64,000 nt of DNA from G963665815 sp942492065 (GCA_942492065.1 CALODV010000008.1:1054001-1118000), one strand, 5' to 3'. Positions 1-9,333 are shown, counted from the stretch's first letter. The notes: generated by a model from the sequence alone, not told the origin. Made by a program: numbers and translations.

Positions 1-1953
1 ATGACCTTAAACCTAAATATCCTAAATCATTTAGGAATAAACCTATACAGTAATGTCCCTGCGGTATTATCTGAAGTCATAGCAAATGCTTGGGATGCAG
101 ATGCAGACAATGTCTATATTGAAATCAAGGAACATAATGAGGAGATTGTAATTACTGATGATGGTAATGGTATGACTGTAAAAGATGCTAATGAGAAGTT
201 CTTAATGGTAGGCTATGCACGTAGAGAACACTTTAATGGACTTTCAGAAAAACACAAAAGACCTGTTATGGGACGTAAAGGTATCGGAAAACTATCGCTG
301 TTTTCGATTGCAGAAATCATACAAGTATTCTCAATTAGAAGTGGAGAAAAACATGGTTTTGAAATGAACTTATGTAATGTTAAAAAATGTATCGAAAATA
401 AAGAAAGCACCTATAATCCTGCGAAATTAGATCATTTTCCACAAGATTTGACTTGCGGAACAAGAATTATTATTAGTAGTTTAAGAAAATCATTTAAGCA
501 AACAGCCAAGCATTTAAAAAGAAGATTAGCTCGTAGATTCAGCTTCACAGGAAGTGGTCATGAGTTTAACATATACATCAATAATGAACTAGTGCAAGCT
601 ACGGATAGAGATTATTTTCACAAAGTTGAATTTCTTTGGACATATGATGATCAAAATAATTATTACAGACAGCAATGCAAGAATTGTAAACATAGTGAAC
701 CAAGAGATTTTCATACTTATCAAAATCAATTTCCAGTTAGAGGTTGGATAGCGACTTGTGAAAAATCTGGTACTTTAAACGACAGTGAGACAGGAGATAA
801 TTTGAATAGAATTGTCATCTTAGTTAGAAACAAAGTTGCCCAGGAAGATATATTAATTCAATTCAATGAATCTGGAGTATATTCATCATTCTTATTTGGA
901 GAAATACATGCAGATTTCCTTGATGAAGACGGGAAGGAAGATATAGCTACAAGTAGCAGACAGCAAATAAGAGAAGATGATGAGCGTTATATGGAATTAA
1001 AAGATTTCATTAAAAGAGAATTGAAGTCCATACAAGGTAAGTGGACACAACTTAGAAATGATTCAGGAACTGAAAAGGCCATTGAAATACCAGCAGTGAA
1101 GGACTGGTACAATAATCTTGGTTCAGACAGTAAGAAGAAAGCAAAATCACTATTCGGAAAAATTAATAGACTCACCATTGATTCACCGAAAGATAGAAAG
1201 AGTCTACTCAAACATGCAATCCTGGCTTTTGAGAATCTCAGTATAAAAGAGAACCTAGACACTCTGGATTCACTTGAAGGATCCAGTTTTCAGGAATTCA
1301 TTGAAATTTTTAAAAATATTGATGACATTGAAGCGACTTGGTACAGACAAATTGTAATGAGTAGAATAGAAGTTATTGAGTCTCTTCAGAAAAAAGTCAA
1401 TGATAATGAGAAAGAAAAGATTTTGCAAACACACTTATACACACATTTATGGTTGTTAGATCCAAGTTGGGAAAGAGCTGATTCTAATGCATTTATGGAA
1501 AAACGGGTAACCGATGAATTCGAAATGATTAATGCAAATCTTTCAGAGGAAGAGAAAAAGGGAAGAGTAGACATTAAATACAAAACATACGCTGGAAAGC
1601 ATGTAATAATTGAGCTCAAAAGAGCTGGTAGAGCCATTAGTTCATATGATATGGAAAGGCAAGTTGATAAATACAAGAAGGCTCTAAGAAAGATTCTTGA
1701 TAATTCAGGAAAAACACAAGAGCCAATAGAAATTGTTTGCATTATTGGTAAGCAGCTAACTAATTGGCAATCTGCCGAGGAAAGGGATGAAGGGGAAAGA
1801 TCTTTAGCTGTTAAAAATATTAGAGTAGTTTTTTATAATGAATTAATAGATCAGGCATCCAAAGGGTATAATGCTTTTCTGGAAAAGAATAAAGAAGGAA
1901 ACAGAATCTTTAAGTTAATTCAAGAAATTGATGATTCTGATAATTCCTCATAG
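1..1953 (+). CDS. GHKL ATPase fused to PD-(D/E)XK-like nuclease domain, restriction-like
   Basis: The first ~200 residues carry the GHKL (Hsp90/MutL/gyrase B) ATP-binding motifs: ANAWDADA near residue 29, DDGNGM near 53 and GRKGIGKLS near 91. Near residues 523-543 the sequence runs VDIKYKTY then IIELKRAGR, an acidic residue followed by ExK as in PD-(D/E)XK nucleases. The middle contains four close cysteines near residues 227-250 or so that could bind metal. The combination resembles restriction enzymes of the BbrUII/HgiDII type; that family assignment is from memory. No partner methylase is visible, but the gene lies at the window edge, so upstream partners and the true start are unknown. The ATG at base 1 may not be the start. 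Confidence 0.7.
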   Translation: MTLNLNILNHLGINLYSNVPAVLSEVIANAWDADADNVYIEIKEHNEEIVITDDGNGMTVKDANEKFLMVGYARREHFNGLSEKHKRPVMGRKGIGKLSLFSIAEIIQVFSIRSGEKHGFEMNLCNVKKCIENKESTYNPAKLDHFPQDLTCGTRIIISSLRKSFKQTAKHLKRRLARRFSFTGSGHEFNIYINNELVQATDRDYFHKVEFLWTYDDQNNYYRQQCKNCKHSEPRDFHTYQNQFPVRGWIATCEKSGTLNDSETGDNLNRIVILVRNKVAQEDILIQFNESGVYSSFLFGEIHADFLDEDGKEDIATSSRQQIREDDERYMELKDFIKRELKSIQGKWTQLRNDSGTEKAIEIPAVKDWYNNLGSDSKKKAKSLFGKINRLTIDSPKDRKSLLKHAILAFENLSIKENLDTLDSLEGSSFQEFIEIFKNIDDIEATWYRQIVMSRIEVIESLQKKVNDNEKEKILQTHLYTHLWLLDPSWERADSNAFMEKRVTDEFEMINANLSEEEKKGRVDIKYKTYAGKHVIIELKRAGRAISSYDMERQVDKYKKALRKILDNSGKTQEPIEIVCIIGKQLTNWQSAEERDEGERSLAVKNIRVVFYNELIDQASKGYNAFLEKNKEGNRIFKLIQEIDDSDNSS

Positions 1954-1976
1954 CCCTGTAACTACAGGGCTTAACT
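1952..1976 (+). terminator. Hairpin downstream of the GHKL-nuclease gene
   Basis: A perfect 8-bp inverted repeat AGCCCTGT/ACAGGGCT with a 4-nt loop begins within the stop codon. The following T tract is poor, so termination strength is uncertain. Confidence 0.45.
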
Positions 1977-2027
1977 TATCAAAAGTAGAGAATTTTTACG
2001 GAGTTTATACCCTCCCGAATTTTAACC

Positions 2028-2056
2028 TTGACAATTCCTGCGACCGTCATATTTAA
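2028..2056 (+). promoter_or_regulatory. Candidate promoter of the pyr operon
   Basis: A consensus -35 box TTGACA lies at 2028-2033. A weak -10 (TATTTA) follows at 2050-2055 with 16-bp spacing. It sits upstream of the structured leader, as an attenuated operon requires. Confidence 0.45.
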
Positions 2057-2079
2057 GTATCAATTAAGTCTAAAATCAT

Positions 2080-2110
2080 ATTCGGTAACAGTACAGTTAC
2101 TTAGCCGAAT
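2080..2110 (+). other. Leader hairpin upstream of the PyrR site
   Basis: ATTCGG (2080-2085) pairs with CCGAAT (2105-2110), and inside it GTAAC (2085-2089) pairs with GTTAC (2096-2100), with a small bulge. It lies in the untranslated leader 17 bases before the PyrR-binding stem. Its role is not evident. Confidence 0.4.
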
Positions 2111-2126
2111 TAATAAAAAATAACAG

Positions 2127-2157
2127 TCCTTTAAATTGTCCAGAGAGGCAAAAAGGA
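2127..2157 (+). promoter_or_regulatory. PyrR-binding RNA hairpin in the pyr leader
   Basis: The sequence TCCAGAGAGGC at 2139-2149 matches the conserved PyrR recognition loop of Bacillus-type pyr leaders. It is enclosed by a stem TCCTTT (2127-2132)/AAAGGA (2152-2157), the layout of the known PyrR site. A pyrR gene is in the same operon at 6178. No GC-rich terminator with a U tract was seen between this element and pyrB, so control may act on translation rather than by classic attenuation. The 3' arm of the stem overlaps the Shine-Dalgarno sequence of a short leader ORF. Confidence 0.8.
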
Positions 2158-2163
2158 GGTGGA

Positions 2164-2187
2164 ATGCCACAGACAGAATACTATTGA
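2164..2187 (+). CDS. Possible 7-residue leader peptide of the pyr operon
   Basis: ATG at 2164 follows an excellent Shine-Dalgarno sequence AAGGAGG (2153-2159) and encodes MPQTEYY before TGA. The Shine-Dalgarno sequence overlaps the 3' arm of the PyrR-binding stem, so the hairpin would hide it. Whether it is translated cannot be told from sequence. Confidence 0.35.
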   Translation: MPQTEYY

Positions 2188-2295
2188 GTAGAAACTCTTC
2201 TTAATCCAATTATGCAATTCATTTATTTAATATCTATTTCATAATTCGGATATACCTTGCAAATCCCAAAATATTTCAAAAGAAAAGGAGAAAAA

Positions 2296-3234
2296 ATGCC
2301 AACTAAACATAATTTTCTGGGTCGCAGCATGTTCGATCTGGATACATATAATGCCGATGAAATCTACTCAATCATGGAAGCATCCAAGGTGATGAAATCC
2401 ATCAACTTAAGAGACTACAAAAAACTGCCTACACTCAAAGGTAAAACAGTATGTACGCTCTTCTTCGAAAACTCAACAAGAACCCTGATGTCATTCGAAC
2501 TCGCAGCAAACCGTCTCAGTGCAGACGTTGTCAGCTTCTCTGCTAAAACATCTTCATTATCAAAAGGCGAATCACTTCAGGATACTATATATACACTTAA
2601 CGCAATGGGTATCGACCTTTACATAATCCGCCACAGCTACCCCGGTTCACCTCAGCTTGTAAACAAGTACTCCGGTAAACCAATTCTTAATGGTGGTGAC
2701 GGACGTCATGCTCATCCTACTCAGGCTTTGCTGGATATCTTCTCAATCTGGGAAAAACGCGGACCGCTCAAAGGTATGAAAGTAACAATAGTGGGTGACA
2801 TTGCTCACAGCCGTGTTGTACGTTCCAACCTTATTGGTATGAAAACACTCGGTGCGGAAGTAACAGTCTGCGGACCAAGAACACTCGTTCCGGGGTTCCT
2901 TCCAGAAATCTACGGTTGTAAAGTTGAATACGATCTTAAAACAGCTCTCAAAGATGCAGACGTTGTAATGGGGCTCAGAATGCAGATGGAAAGACAGGCT
3001 GACGGTCTGTTCCCAAGTCTGGAAGAGTACACAAAGAACTATATCCTCTCCAAAGAATCAGTTAAATGGGCGAAAAAAGACGCTCTTATCATGCACCCGG
3101 GACCAATGAATCGCGGTATTGAGATTCTTCCGGAAATCGCAGACAGTTCTAACTCGGTTATTATTGAACAGGTGGCAAACGGTGTTGCCGTGCGTATGGC
3201 TCTGCTGTTCTTAATGCTTGGTGGAAAGTTATAA
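2296..3234 (+). CDS. pyrB: Aspartate carbamoyltransferase catalytic subunit
   Basis: Condenses carbamoyl phosphate with aspartate, the first committed step of pyrimidine synthesis. The carbamoyl-phosphate motif STRT is near residue 58, GRHAHPTQALLD near 137 and HPGPMNRG near 266; 312 residues is normal for the catalytic chain. The start at 2296 is preceded by AAAAGGAG; an in-frame TTG at 2257 gives a 13-residue extension without a ribosome binding site and is less likely. No pyrI regulatory subunit is nearby. It is the first gene of pyrB-C-K-D-R-F and lies behind the PyrR RNA element. Confidence 0.95.
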   Translation: MPTKHNFLGRSMFDLDTYNADEIYSIMEASKVMKSINLRDYKKLPTLKGKTVCTLFFENSTRTLMSFELAANRLSADVVSFSAKTSSLSKGESLQDTIYTLNAMGIDLYIIRHSYPGSPQLVNKYSGKPILNGGDGRHAHPTQALLDIFSIWEKRGPLKGMKVTIVGDIAHSRVVRSNLIGMKTLGAEVTVCGPRTLVPGFLPEIYGCKVEYDLKTALKDADVVMGLRMQMERQADGLFPSLEEYTKNYILSKESVKWAKKDALIMHPGPMNRGIEILPEIADSSNSVIIEQVANGVAVRMALLFLMLGGKL

Positions 3235-3248
3235 TCAGGAGGTGAAAA

Positions 3249-4517
3249 ATGACTATATTAATAAAAAACGGAAACGTATTCATAGATGGTAAATTTGTAA
3301 AGAAAGACGTACTGATAGAAAACGATAAAATCAAAGCTGTAGAAGACTGCATTGAACAGGAAGCTGAAAAAGTTATCGATGCTGCCGGTAAATTTGTGTC
3401 ACCGGGATTCGTTGATCTCCATGCTCATTTGAGAGATCCGGGACAAACCTACAAAGAAGACATTGTAACGGGAACAAAATCCGCAGCAAAGGGTGGATTT
3501 ACCACAATCTGTGCCATGCCAAACACTGATCCTGTTGTAGATAACATTGCAACTGTAGAGTATATTCGCAGAAAAGCTCACGACCTCGGTTCCTGTAAGG
3601 TTGGAGTTATAGGAGCCCTTACAAAAAAATCCGAAGGTAAAGAAATTGCAGAAGTTGCAACTATGCTGGAAGGTGGGATTGTGGCTGTCAGCGATGATGG
3701 TAAATGTGTTCAGAACGCAAAGCTCAAGTTCAACGCTATGAAATATGTATCAGCATTCGATATCCCGGTTATTACTCATCCGGAAGATTATAATCTTGCT
3801 GGAAAAGGTCAGATCAATGCAGGTAAGATGTCCACAAAACTCGGACTTGGCGGGATCCCTGCTCTCGCTGAAGAAATCATGATTTCCAGGGATATAATGT
3901 TTGCTGAGAAATCAAAATGCCATCTCCATATTGCGCATATATCAACAGCAAAATCAATTCAGATGGTCAGAGAAGCTAAAAAGAACGGATTGAACATAAC
4001 TACAGAAGTTACACCACACCACCTGGTTCTTAACGAGGAAGCTACAGAAACATTCGATACTAACACCAAGATGAAACCACCATTGAGAACCGAAAAGGAC
4101 AGACTTGCCTGCATAAAAGGTCTTATTGATGGCACAATTGATGCAATAGCTACAGACCATGCTCCTCACTCTGATTTCGAGAAAGAAAGAGAATACAATA
4201 TCGCACCATTCGGTATAGTTGGCTTCGAACACGCATTTTCAATTCTTTATGATAGACTGGTAACTCAAAACATTATCAGTTTTGAAACACTTATTGATAA
4301 AATGGCTGTATCTCCGGCTAAGTTCCTCAAACTTAATTCAGGCGAGATTAAGGAAGGTAAAACTGCAGATATCACCATACTTAATACTGAAGCTGAAACA
4401 CTTCTCACAAAAGACAATATGCTCTCAAAATCATATAACACTCCGTTTATTGATACACCGATGAAAGGTCTGGTGGAAACAACAATCTGTGATGGAAAGA
4501 TAACATGGCAGGCGTAA
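3249..4517 (+). CDS. pyrC: Dihydroorotase
   Basis: Cyclises carbamoyl aspartate to dihydroorotate. The metal motif DLHAHLRDPG lies near residues 56-65, with further metal histidines near 180 (ITHPED) and 230 (HIAHIS), and the catalytic aspartate region ATDHAPHS near 301. At 422 residues it fits class I (PyrC/AllB-like) dihydroorotases. The ribosome binding site AGGAGGTG directly precedes the start. The 3' end overlaps pyrK by 13 bases, indicating translational coupling. Confidence 0.94.
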   Translation: MTILIKNGNVFIDGKFVKKDVLIENDKIKAVEDCIEQEAEKVIDAAGKFVSPGFVDLHAHLRDPGQTYKEDIVTGTKSAAKGGFTTICAMPNTDPVVDNIATVEYIRRKAHDLGSCKVGVIGALTKKSEGKEIAEVATMLEGGIVAVSDDGKCVQNAKLKFNAMKYVSAFDIPVITHPEDYNLAGKGQINAGKMSTKLGLGGIPALAEEIMISRDIMFAEKSKCHLHIAHISTAKSIQMVREAKKNGLNITTEVTPHHLVLNEEATETFDTNTKMKPPLRTEKDRLACIKGLIDGTIDAIATDHAPHSDFEKEREYNIAPFGIVGFEHAFSILYDRLVTQNIISFETLIDKMAVSPAKFLKLNSGEIKEGKTADITILNTEAETLLTKDNMLSKSYNTPFIDTPMKGLVETTICDGKITWQA

Positions 4518-5260
4518 AAAACTTCATCTGCAAAATAACTGAGAATCAGGTTCTCAATGACAGTTACTTCATCTTAACTGTTCAGAGGAACAAAGAGTTC
4601 GGTCAAATCCTCCCGGGACAGTTCTTCGAGCTGAGACTGCCTGACGATGAATATGCATTGAAAATACCTATCAGTGTTTATGATGCTAATCCCTTTATTA
4701 TCAGATTCATGATTAAGGCAATCGGTGGCGGAACTGACTATCTTTCCACTCTGGAAGAAGGAACAGAACTTGAGATTATGGGACCGCTCGGCAACTCATT
4801 CCCGATAGTTGAAGACAAGAATGTTCTTCTTATCAGTGGCGGAATAGGTTATGCACCTCTTTACTACCTTGAAAATGAGCTTTCCAAAAACAACAGCGTG
4901 CAGTGGATTCATGGCGGCAGATCAGAAGAAGACATCTTTGATGCCGATATGATAGCCACTGATGACGGATCTATCGGACATAAAGGATTTGTTACGGAAC
5001 TGATCGAAGAAGCTCTCAAAGTGGGCAAACCGGACGTTATATACTGCTGCGGACCTGACATTATGATGAAAAACTGCTACAATCTGCTTAAAGATTCCGG
5101 TATTCCTTTCTATGTATCTCTTGAAGAATATATGGCTTGCGGAATTGGTGTCTGCTATGGCTGTGTTGTTACAATTAAAGATGGTGATGAAGCAGTGTTC
5201 AAGACAGTTTGTAAAGACGGACCTATCTTCGATGCTTCAAAGGTGGTATGGGATGATTAA
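4505..5260 (+). CDS. pyrK: Dihydroorotate dehydrogenase electron-transfer subunit
   Basis: FAD and [2Fe-2S] subunit that passes electrons from PyrD to NAD in class 1B dihydroorotate dehydrogenases. An N-terminal ferredoxin-reductase FAD barrel is followed by the NAD-binding stretch LLISGGIGYAPL near residue 109. The C-terminal cysteine cluster CGIGVCYGC near residue 211 plus a cysteine near 235 bind the iron-sulfur centre. Its start lies inside pyrC and its stop overlaps the pyrD start, matching the obligate partnership with pyrD. Confidence 0.93.
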   Translation: MAGVKNFICKITENQVLNDSYFILTVQRNKEFGQILPGQFFELRLPDDEYALKIPISVYDANPFIIRFMIKAIGGGTDYLSTLEEGTELEIMGPLGNSFPIVEDKNVLLISGGIGYAPLYYLENELSKNNSVQWIHGGRSEEDIFDADMIATDDGSIGHKGFVTELIEEALKVGKPDVIYCCGPDIMMKNCYNLLKDSGIPFYVSLEEYMACGIGVCYGCVVTIKDGDEAVFKTVCKDGPIFDASKVVWDD

Positions 5261-6158
5261 GACTAAACTCGGTAAACTCCATATGGACAATCCTGTAACC
5301 GTTGCTTCCGGAACATTCGGGAAGGAATTCAGTGATCTGATAGATCTGAACAGGCTTGGTGCGATCGTTACCAAAACAATCACAATGGAACCAAAAGCAG
5401 GTAATCCAACACCAAGGTTGTATGAAACCGAAGCAGGACTCTTGAACTCAATAGGTCTGCAGAATCCCGGATTGAAAGGCTTTATGAGGGATGTACTTCC
5501 TGAATACGAAAAGATTGAATCTCCTTTGCTTGTCAGTTTTTCAGGATCAACAACGGATGAGTTCTGTAAAATGATTGAGGAAATGGAATCATCAGATGTA
5601 ATTAAAGGTTATGAAGTTAATGTATCCTGTCCAAATGTTGAAAACGAAGGAATAGCTTTCGGTACTGATCCGGAAGTGGTACATAAACTTACTAAAGAAC
5701 TATCAGAGAGAACAGACAAAGAACTTATAATAAAACTTACTCCAAATGTCACAAATATCATGGAAATTGCCAAAGCTGCTGAAGAAGGCGGAGCTGACAG
5801 TCTTGCACTGATTAACACACTTCTTGGCATGGCAATAGACTGGGAAACAGGTAAAACCAGAATTGCAAGAGGTATTGCCGGCTATTCAGGTATCGCAATA
5901 AAACCTGTTGCCCTTCAGAATGTATACAGAGTTCATAAAGCTGTGAATATCCCTATACTGGCTATGGGTGGAATATTCAATTGGCAGGATGCAATGGAGT
6001 TTTTCTATGCCGGAGCAAGTGCAATTGCAGTAGGAACAGCGAACTTTGTTAACCCGGAAGCCACAATATCAATAATAGACTCACTGACAAGATACTTTGA
6101 CAAAAATGATATCAGACTGGAAAATGTCATTGGAAAAGTATCAGGAATAAGAAGTTAA
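5253..6158 (+). CDS. pyrD: Dihydroorotate dehydrogenase, class 1B catalytic subunit
   Basis: FMN-dependent TIM-barrel enzyme oxidising dihydroorotate to orotate. The catalytic cysteine is in VNVSCPNVE near residue 125, and the phosphate-binding GGIF and GTAN segments lie near the C-terminus. The ATG at 5253 overlaps the last bases of pyrK and gives 301 residues, the normal length; the frame stays open upstream to 5112 but that extension is only shadow sequence inside pyrK. Pairing with PyrK implies NAD as final acceptor. Confidence 0.94.
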   Translation: MIKTKLGKLHMDNPVTVASGTFGKEFSDLIDLNRLGAIVTKTITMEPKAGNPTPRLYETEAGLLNSIGLQNPGLKGFMRDVLPEYEKIESPLLVSFSGSTTDEFCKMIEEMESSDVIKGYEVNVSCPNVENEGIAFGTDPEVVHKLTKELSERTDKELIIKLTPNVTNIMEIAKAAEEGGADSLALINTLLGMAIDWETGKTRIARGIAGYSGIAIKPVALQNVYRVHKAVNIPILAMGGIFNWQDAMEFFYAGASAIAVGTANFVNPEATISIIDSLTRYFDKNDIRLENVIGKVSGIRS

Positions 6159-6177
6159 CATTTAACCGGAGATTTAC

Positions 6178-6726
6178 ATGGAAGAAAAAAAATATATAAT
6201 GGATCAGGAATCAATCAACAGAGCGTTAAAAAGAATGGCTCATGAACTTCTCGAACAGAACAGAAATCACGAAAACCTCTATCTGGTAGGAATCCGTTCA
6301 CGCGGTGTACCTATGGCAAACAGAATTGCTTCTTATTTAAGCCAGATTGAAAACATAGACATACCTGTCGGTGTACTTGATATTACTCTTTACCGTGATG
6401 ATCTTTCCACCATATCACACCAGCCTGTAATCAAAGGATCAGACATTGGCTTTGATATCGAAGGAAAAAACATTATTCTGGTTGATGACGTACTTTACAC
6501 TGGCAGAACAGTAAGAGCAGCTTTTGATGCAATACTTGACTTCGGACGTCCACAGAAGATTCAACTGTGTGTTCTTGTAGACAGAGGTCACAGAGAGCTT
6601 CCGATTAAAGCTAATTATGTTGGAAAGAACATCCCTACATCGGCAGAAGAAATAATCAAAGTGTGTTTTGATGAAACTGACGGAGAAGATTCAGTAAGAA
6701 TCATGGTTAAAAAGAAAAAGGACTAA
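6178..6726 (+). CDS. pyrR: Bifunctional pyr operon regulator / uracil phosphoribosyltransferase
   Basis: PyrR binds pyr mRNA when UMP is high and usually retains some uracil phosphoribosyltransferase activity. The PRPP motif VDDVLYTGRTVRAA lies near residues 101-114, and IRSRGVPMA plus LDITLYRDD are characteristic of PyrR; 182 residues is typical. Its predicted RNA target is found at 2127-2157 in the same operon. Here it is an internal gene between pyrD and pyrF rather than the leading gene as in Bacillus. The ribosome binding site CCGGAG precedes the start. Confidence 0.93.
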   Translation: MEEKKYIMDQESINRALKRMAHELLEQNRNHENLYLVGIRSRGVPMANRIASYLSQIENIDIPVGVLDITLYRDDLSTISHQPVIKGSDIGFDIEGKNIILVDDVLYTGRTVRAAFDAILDFGRPQKIQLCVLVDRGHRELPIKANYVGKNIPTSAEEIIKVCFDETDGEDSVRIMVKKKKD

Positions 6727-6731
6727 TATTT

Positions 6732-7520
6732 ATGACATTTTTCGAAAAATACAATAAATCACGTGTTAAAAATGCTTCCTATGTATGTGTCGGACTGGAT
6801 TCCGATATTACTAAACTTCCTGAAGCTGTTAAGAACGAGAAAAACCCTATATTGACATTCAACAAAGCTATAATTGATGCAACTAAAGACTTTGTTGTAT
6901 CTTACAAGCCTAACCTTGCATTTTACCTTTCAGCAGGAAAGATAGGTCTTGATGCCTTATTCGAAACATTTGCATATATCCCATCTGATATCCCTGTTAT
7001 CCTGGATGCTAAGTTCGGTGATATAGGCAATACAATGTTCCAATATGGTAAGTTCGCTTTTGAACAGGTTAAAGCAGATGCTCTGACAGTCAATCCGCTT
7101 ATGGGAGAAGATGTTGATAAGTCCATAGAAAGCTTTGAAGGAAAGATGAAATTCCTCCTCTGTCTCACATCAAATCCGGGAGCAAAAGACTATCTTATGC
7201 CTAACGAGCTGTATACTAAAATCGCTGCTGCTATTGGTGGAAAGAAAGACCTTGGAGCTGTTGTCGGTGGAACAAACTCTGAACAACTTGAAAAAGTAAG
7301 ATCTCTTATGCCTGAAACCATATTCCTCATTCCCGGAATAGGCGCACAGGGAGGTAATCTGGAACTTGTATGTCAGAAAGCCGCTGCATCGAAAAATGAT
7401 GCGAGATTTGTTATTAACTCTTCACGAGGAATAATCTTTGCAGATTCATCTGTGGACTTTGCAGAAACTGCAGCAAAGAAAGCGGATGAGCTTCGTAAAG
7501 CTATAAATGAAAATCTGTAG
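6732..7520 (+). CDS. pyrF: Orotidine 5'-phosphate decarboxylase
   Basis: Last step to UMP. The catalytic signature LDAKFGDIGNT (D-x-K-x-x-D) is near residue 90, and FLIPGIGAQGG near 200 is the phosphate-binding region. At 262 residues with the motif LDAKFGDI it fits the type 2 subfamily. No orotate phosphoribosyltransferase (pyrE) or carbamoyl-phosphate synthase is in the window, so those lie elsewhere. The 3' end overlaps the next gene by 14 bases. Confidence 0.93.
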   Translation: MTFFEKYNKSRVKNASYVCVGLDSDITKLPEAVKNEKNPILTFNKAIIDATKDFVVSYKPNLAFYLSAGKIGLDALFETFAYIPSDIPVILDAKFGDIGNTMFQYGKFAFEQVKADALTVNPLMGEDVDKSIESFEGKMKFLLCLTSNPGAKDYLMPNELYTKIAAAIGGKKDLGAVVGGTNSEQLEKVRSLMPETIFLIPGIGAQGGNLELVCQKAAASKNDARFVINSSRGIIFADSSVDFAETAAKKADELRKAINENL

Positions 7521-9333
7521 ACTGATCATTTCCCTGTTTGTCCTCAGTTGTTTCAGTTTTCTGAATGCGGAAGAACTGTTCTTTAAATGGGATGATAACC
7601 CTGCTTTCAACTCTGAAATATACAACAAGACAATAGGGTTAAGATTAGTAAATTCAGAGTACGATACATTTGAACAATCAGGAAGGGTGATTTATCTTCA
7701 CCCTTCCAGACTTTATGGTAATACAAAGTTCCTTGCAGAAATGCAGAAAGCAGACGACTTCGATCTGTACACTGCCGGAATAAGCTGGGGAAAAAGAATT
7801 AACCCCGTATTCCACCTTGGAGCAGGTCTGGAACTTTCACGAAATATTGATGACAAGACTAACATTATATCATTACTTCCCGGTATTCAAATCAAATTCA
7901 CCGGCAACCTGAGATATTCCGGTTACCTGTATCTACAAAAACACGATAGTGATCAGAAAACATATGTGAACTCAAACCTTTCATACTATCTCAATCCTGA
8001 CTTGAGAACATCTCTTTCATATGATGTAGAAGAAAAACTCAGAGTTGATATTGACTTTATTAAAAATATTGGTATTTCATTATTTGCACAGTCTGATTTA
8101 AAGAATAACTTGAAAGATAATTTGACTGCAGGGCTAACCATTTCACTCAACTTGGAAAACAGTTTAATTAAACTCGAAGGCTCAGTTCTTAAAGATCCTG
8201 AAGAGAAGCAGTACAGACAGTCTGCAGAATATATTTACAGTTTTGGCAAGTATACTCCTCCGATTGTTTTTGCGGCTCCTCTATATCCTGTTTCAGGAAA
8301 TGCGCTAAACAAGTACGGACTGGTGATAGATCAGCAGCTAAGTGAAACAACACAGAAGAATGTTGTAATTGTTGTTAAACCCGGAGATAATCTTACACAG
8401 ATCAGCAGGAATCTACCTGTAAATGCTCTGGATCATTACAAAGATAATGTGGCAGCAATATCTGAGTATAACAATATTGCAGATCCATCCAGAATAAAGG
8501 TGGGACAGAAGATAAAGATTCCGGTAAAAGTACCATCAGCTTCTGATATTACGGTCTCAGAGAAGGATAAGGCAAATGTTGACGAGCTGCTTAATACACT
8601 TTTAACAACCAACCTTGCTGAGTTAAAAATTACTCAGGCTTACTGGAACTTACAGCTTAAAGATATTAATGCTATGAAAAAGCATACTCCGGGTAATACA
8701 TTGAACACGCCGAGCATGCTTAATATCAAAGCGATTGAGGCTGTTGCAGAAAACAATCTTGACAAAGCAGACAGACTACTGACCCAGGCAATTAAAATTG
8801 ATTCAACATCTCACATCTATATGTTTAACAAGGCTGTTATAGATTTTCAGTCAGGTAATTATCAGAAGTCTTATGATACTTTTATTAATAGCATTGAACT
8901 GGGGGCAGGATCAGAATATGCATTCAAAATATATAATCTGGTTAAACAGAAAACATTACTGAAAGATTTCCCGGATACTGTAATTACTGATCAAAAGAGC
9001 TTCCAGGATAAGATATCTCTAGTGCCTGTTGACAGTTTAAAAGCTGAATACGAGCTGCAAAACTTTGAAAAACGAACCACTGAGGAAAAGATAAATTTCC
9101 TGAGTGACGAATTTGAGGAGTATCTGACTCAAAAAGTGACCTATTCTGAAGTTGAAAATACATCGAAAGAAGGTTCTGCAGCCTATATAGAAGCAGAAAA
9201 CATGCTTAAAATTATAAACAGAAAGCTGGAACACCTGAAGATATCTCTCGAAGAGGAGCATAAAAAACTTGTTATTCTGGACGATAACCTGAACATGATG
9301 AAACTGGAAATGAACAGGAGAAAGTCATGGTAA
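7507..9333 (+). CDS. Secreted LysM-domain protein with helical C-terminus
   Basis: A signal peptide (about residues 1-22, ending LNAEE) is followed by a region of alternating short strands that could be a small beta-barrel or envelope domain (residues ~25-250). A LysM peptidoglycan-binding domain lies near 290-340 (VVVKPGDNLTQISRNL ... IKVGQKIKIPV). A TPR-like stretch (NNLDKADRLLTQAIKIDS) is near 420, and the last ~100 residues are charged and probably coiled coil. The gene overlaps pyrF by 14 bases and the next lipoprotein by 7, so it is cotranscribed. Probably tethers to the cell wall; exact role unknown. Confidence 0.7.
   Translation: MKICRLIISLFVLSCFSFLNAEELFFKWDDNPAFNSEIYNKTIGLRLVNSEYDTFEQSGRVIYLHPSRLYGNTKFLAEMQKADDFDLYTAGISWGKRINPVFHLGAGLELSRNIDDKTNIISLLPGIQIKFTGNLRYSGYLYLQKHDSDQKTYVNSNLSYYLNPDLRTSLSYDVEEKLRVDIDFIKNIGISLFAQSDLKNNLKDNLTAGLTISLNLENSLIKLEGSVLKDPEEKQYRQSAEYIYSFGKYTPPIVFAAPLYPVSGNALNKYGLVIDQQLSETTQKNVVIVVKPGDNLTQISRNLPVNALDHYKDNVAAISEYNNIADPSRIKVGQKIKIPVKVPSASDITVSEKDKANVDELLNTLLTTNLAELKITQAYWNLQLKDINAMKKHTPGNTLNTPSMLNIKAIEAVAENNLDKADRLLTQAIKIDSTSHIYMFNKAVIDFQSGNYQKSYDTFINSIELGAGSEYAFKIYNLVKQKTLLKDFPDTVITDQKSFQDKISLVPVDSLKAEYELQNFEKRTTEEKINFLSDEFEEYLTQKVTYSEVENTSKEGSAAYIEAENMLKIINRKLEHLKISLEEEHKKLVILDDNLNMMKLEMNRRKSW

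Noticed and set aside
2257..2295. TTG start giving a longer PyrB
   Set aside because: No ribosome binding site there, while the ATG at 2296 has AAAAGGAG and gives the family length.
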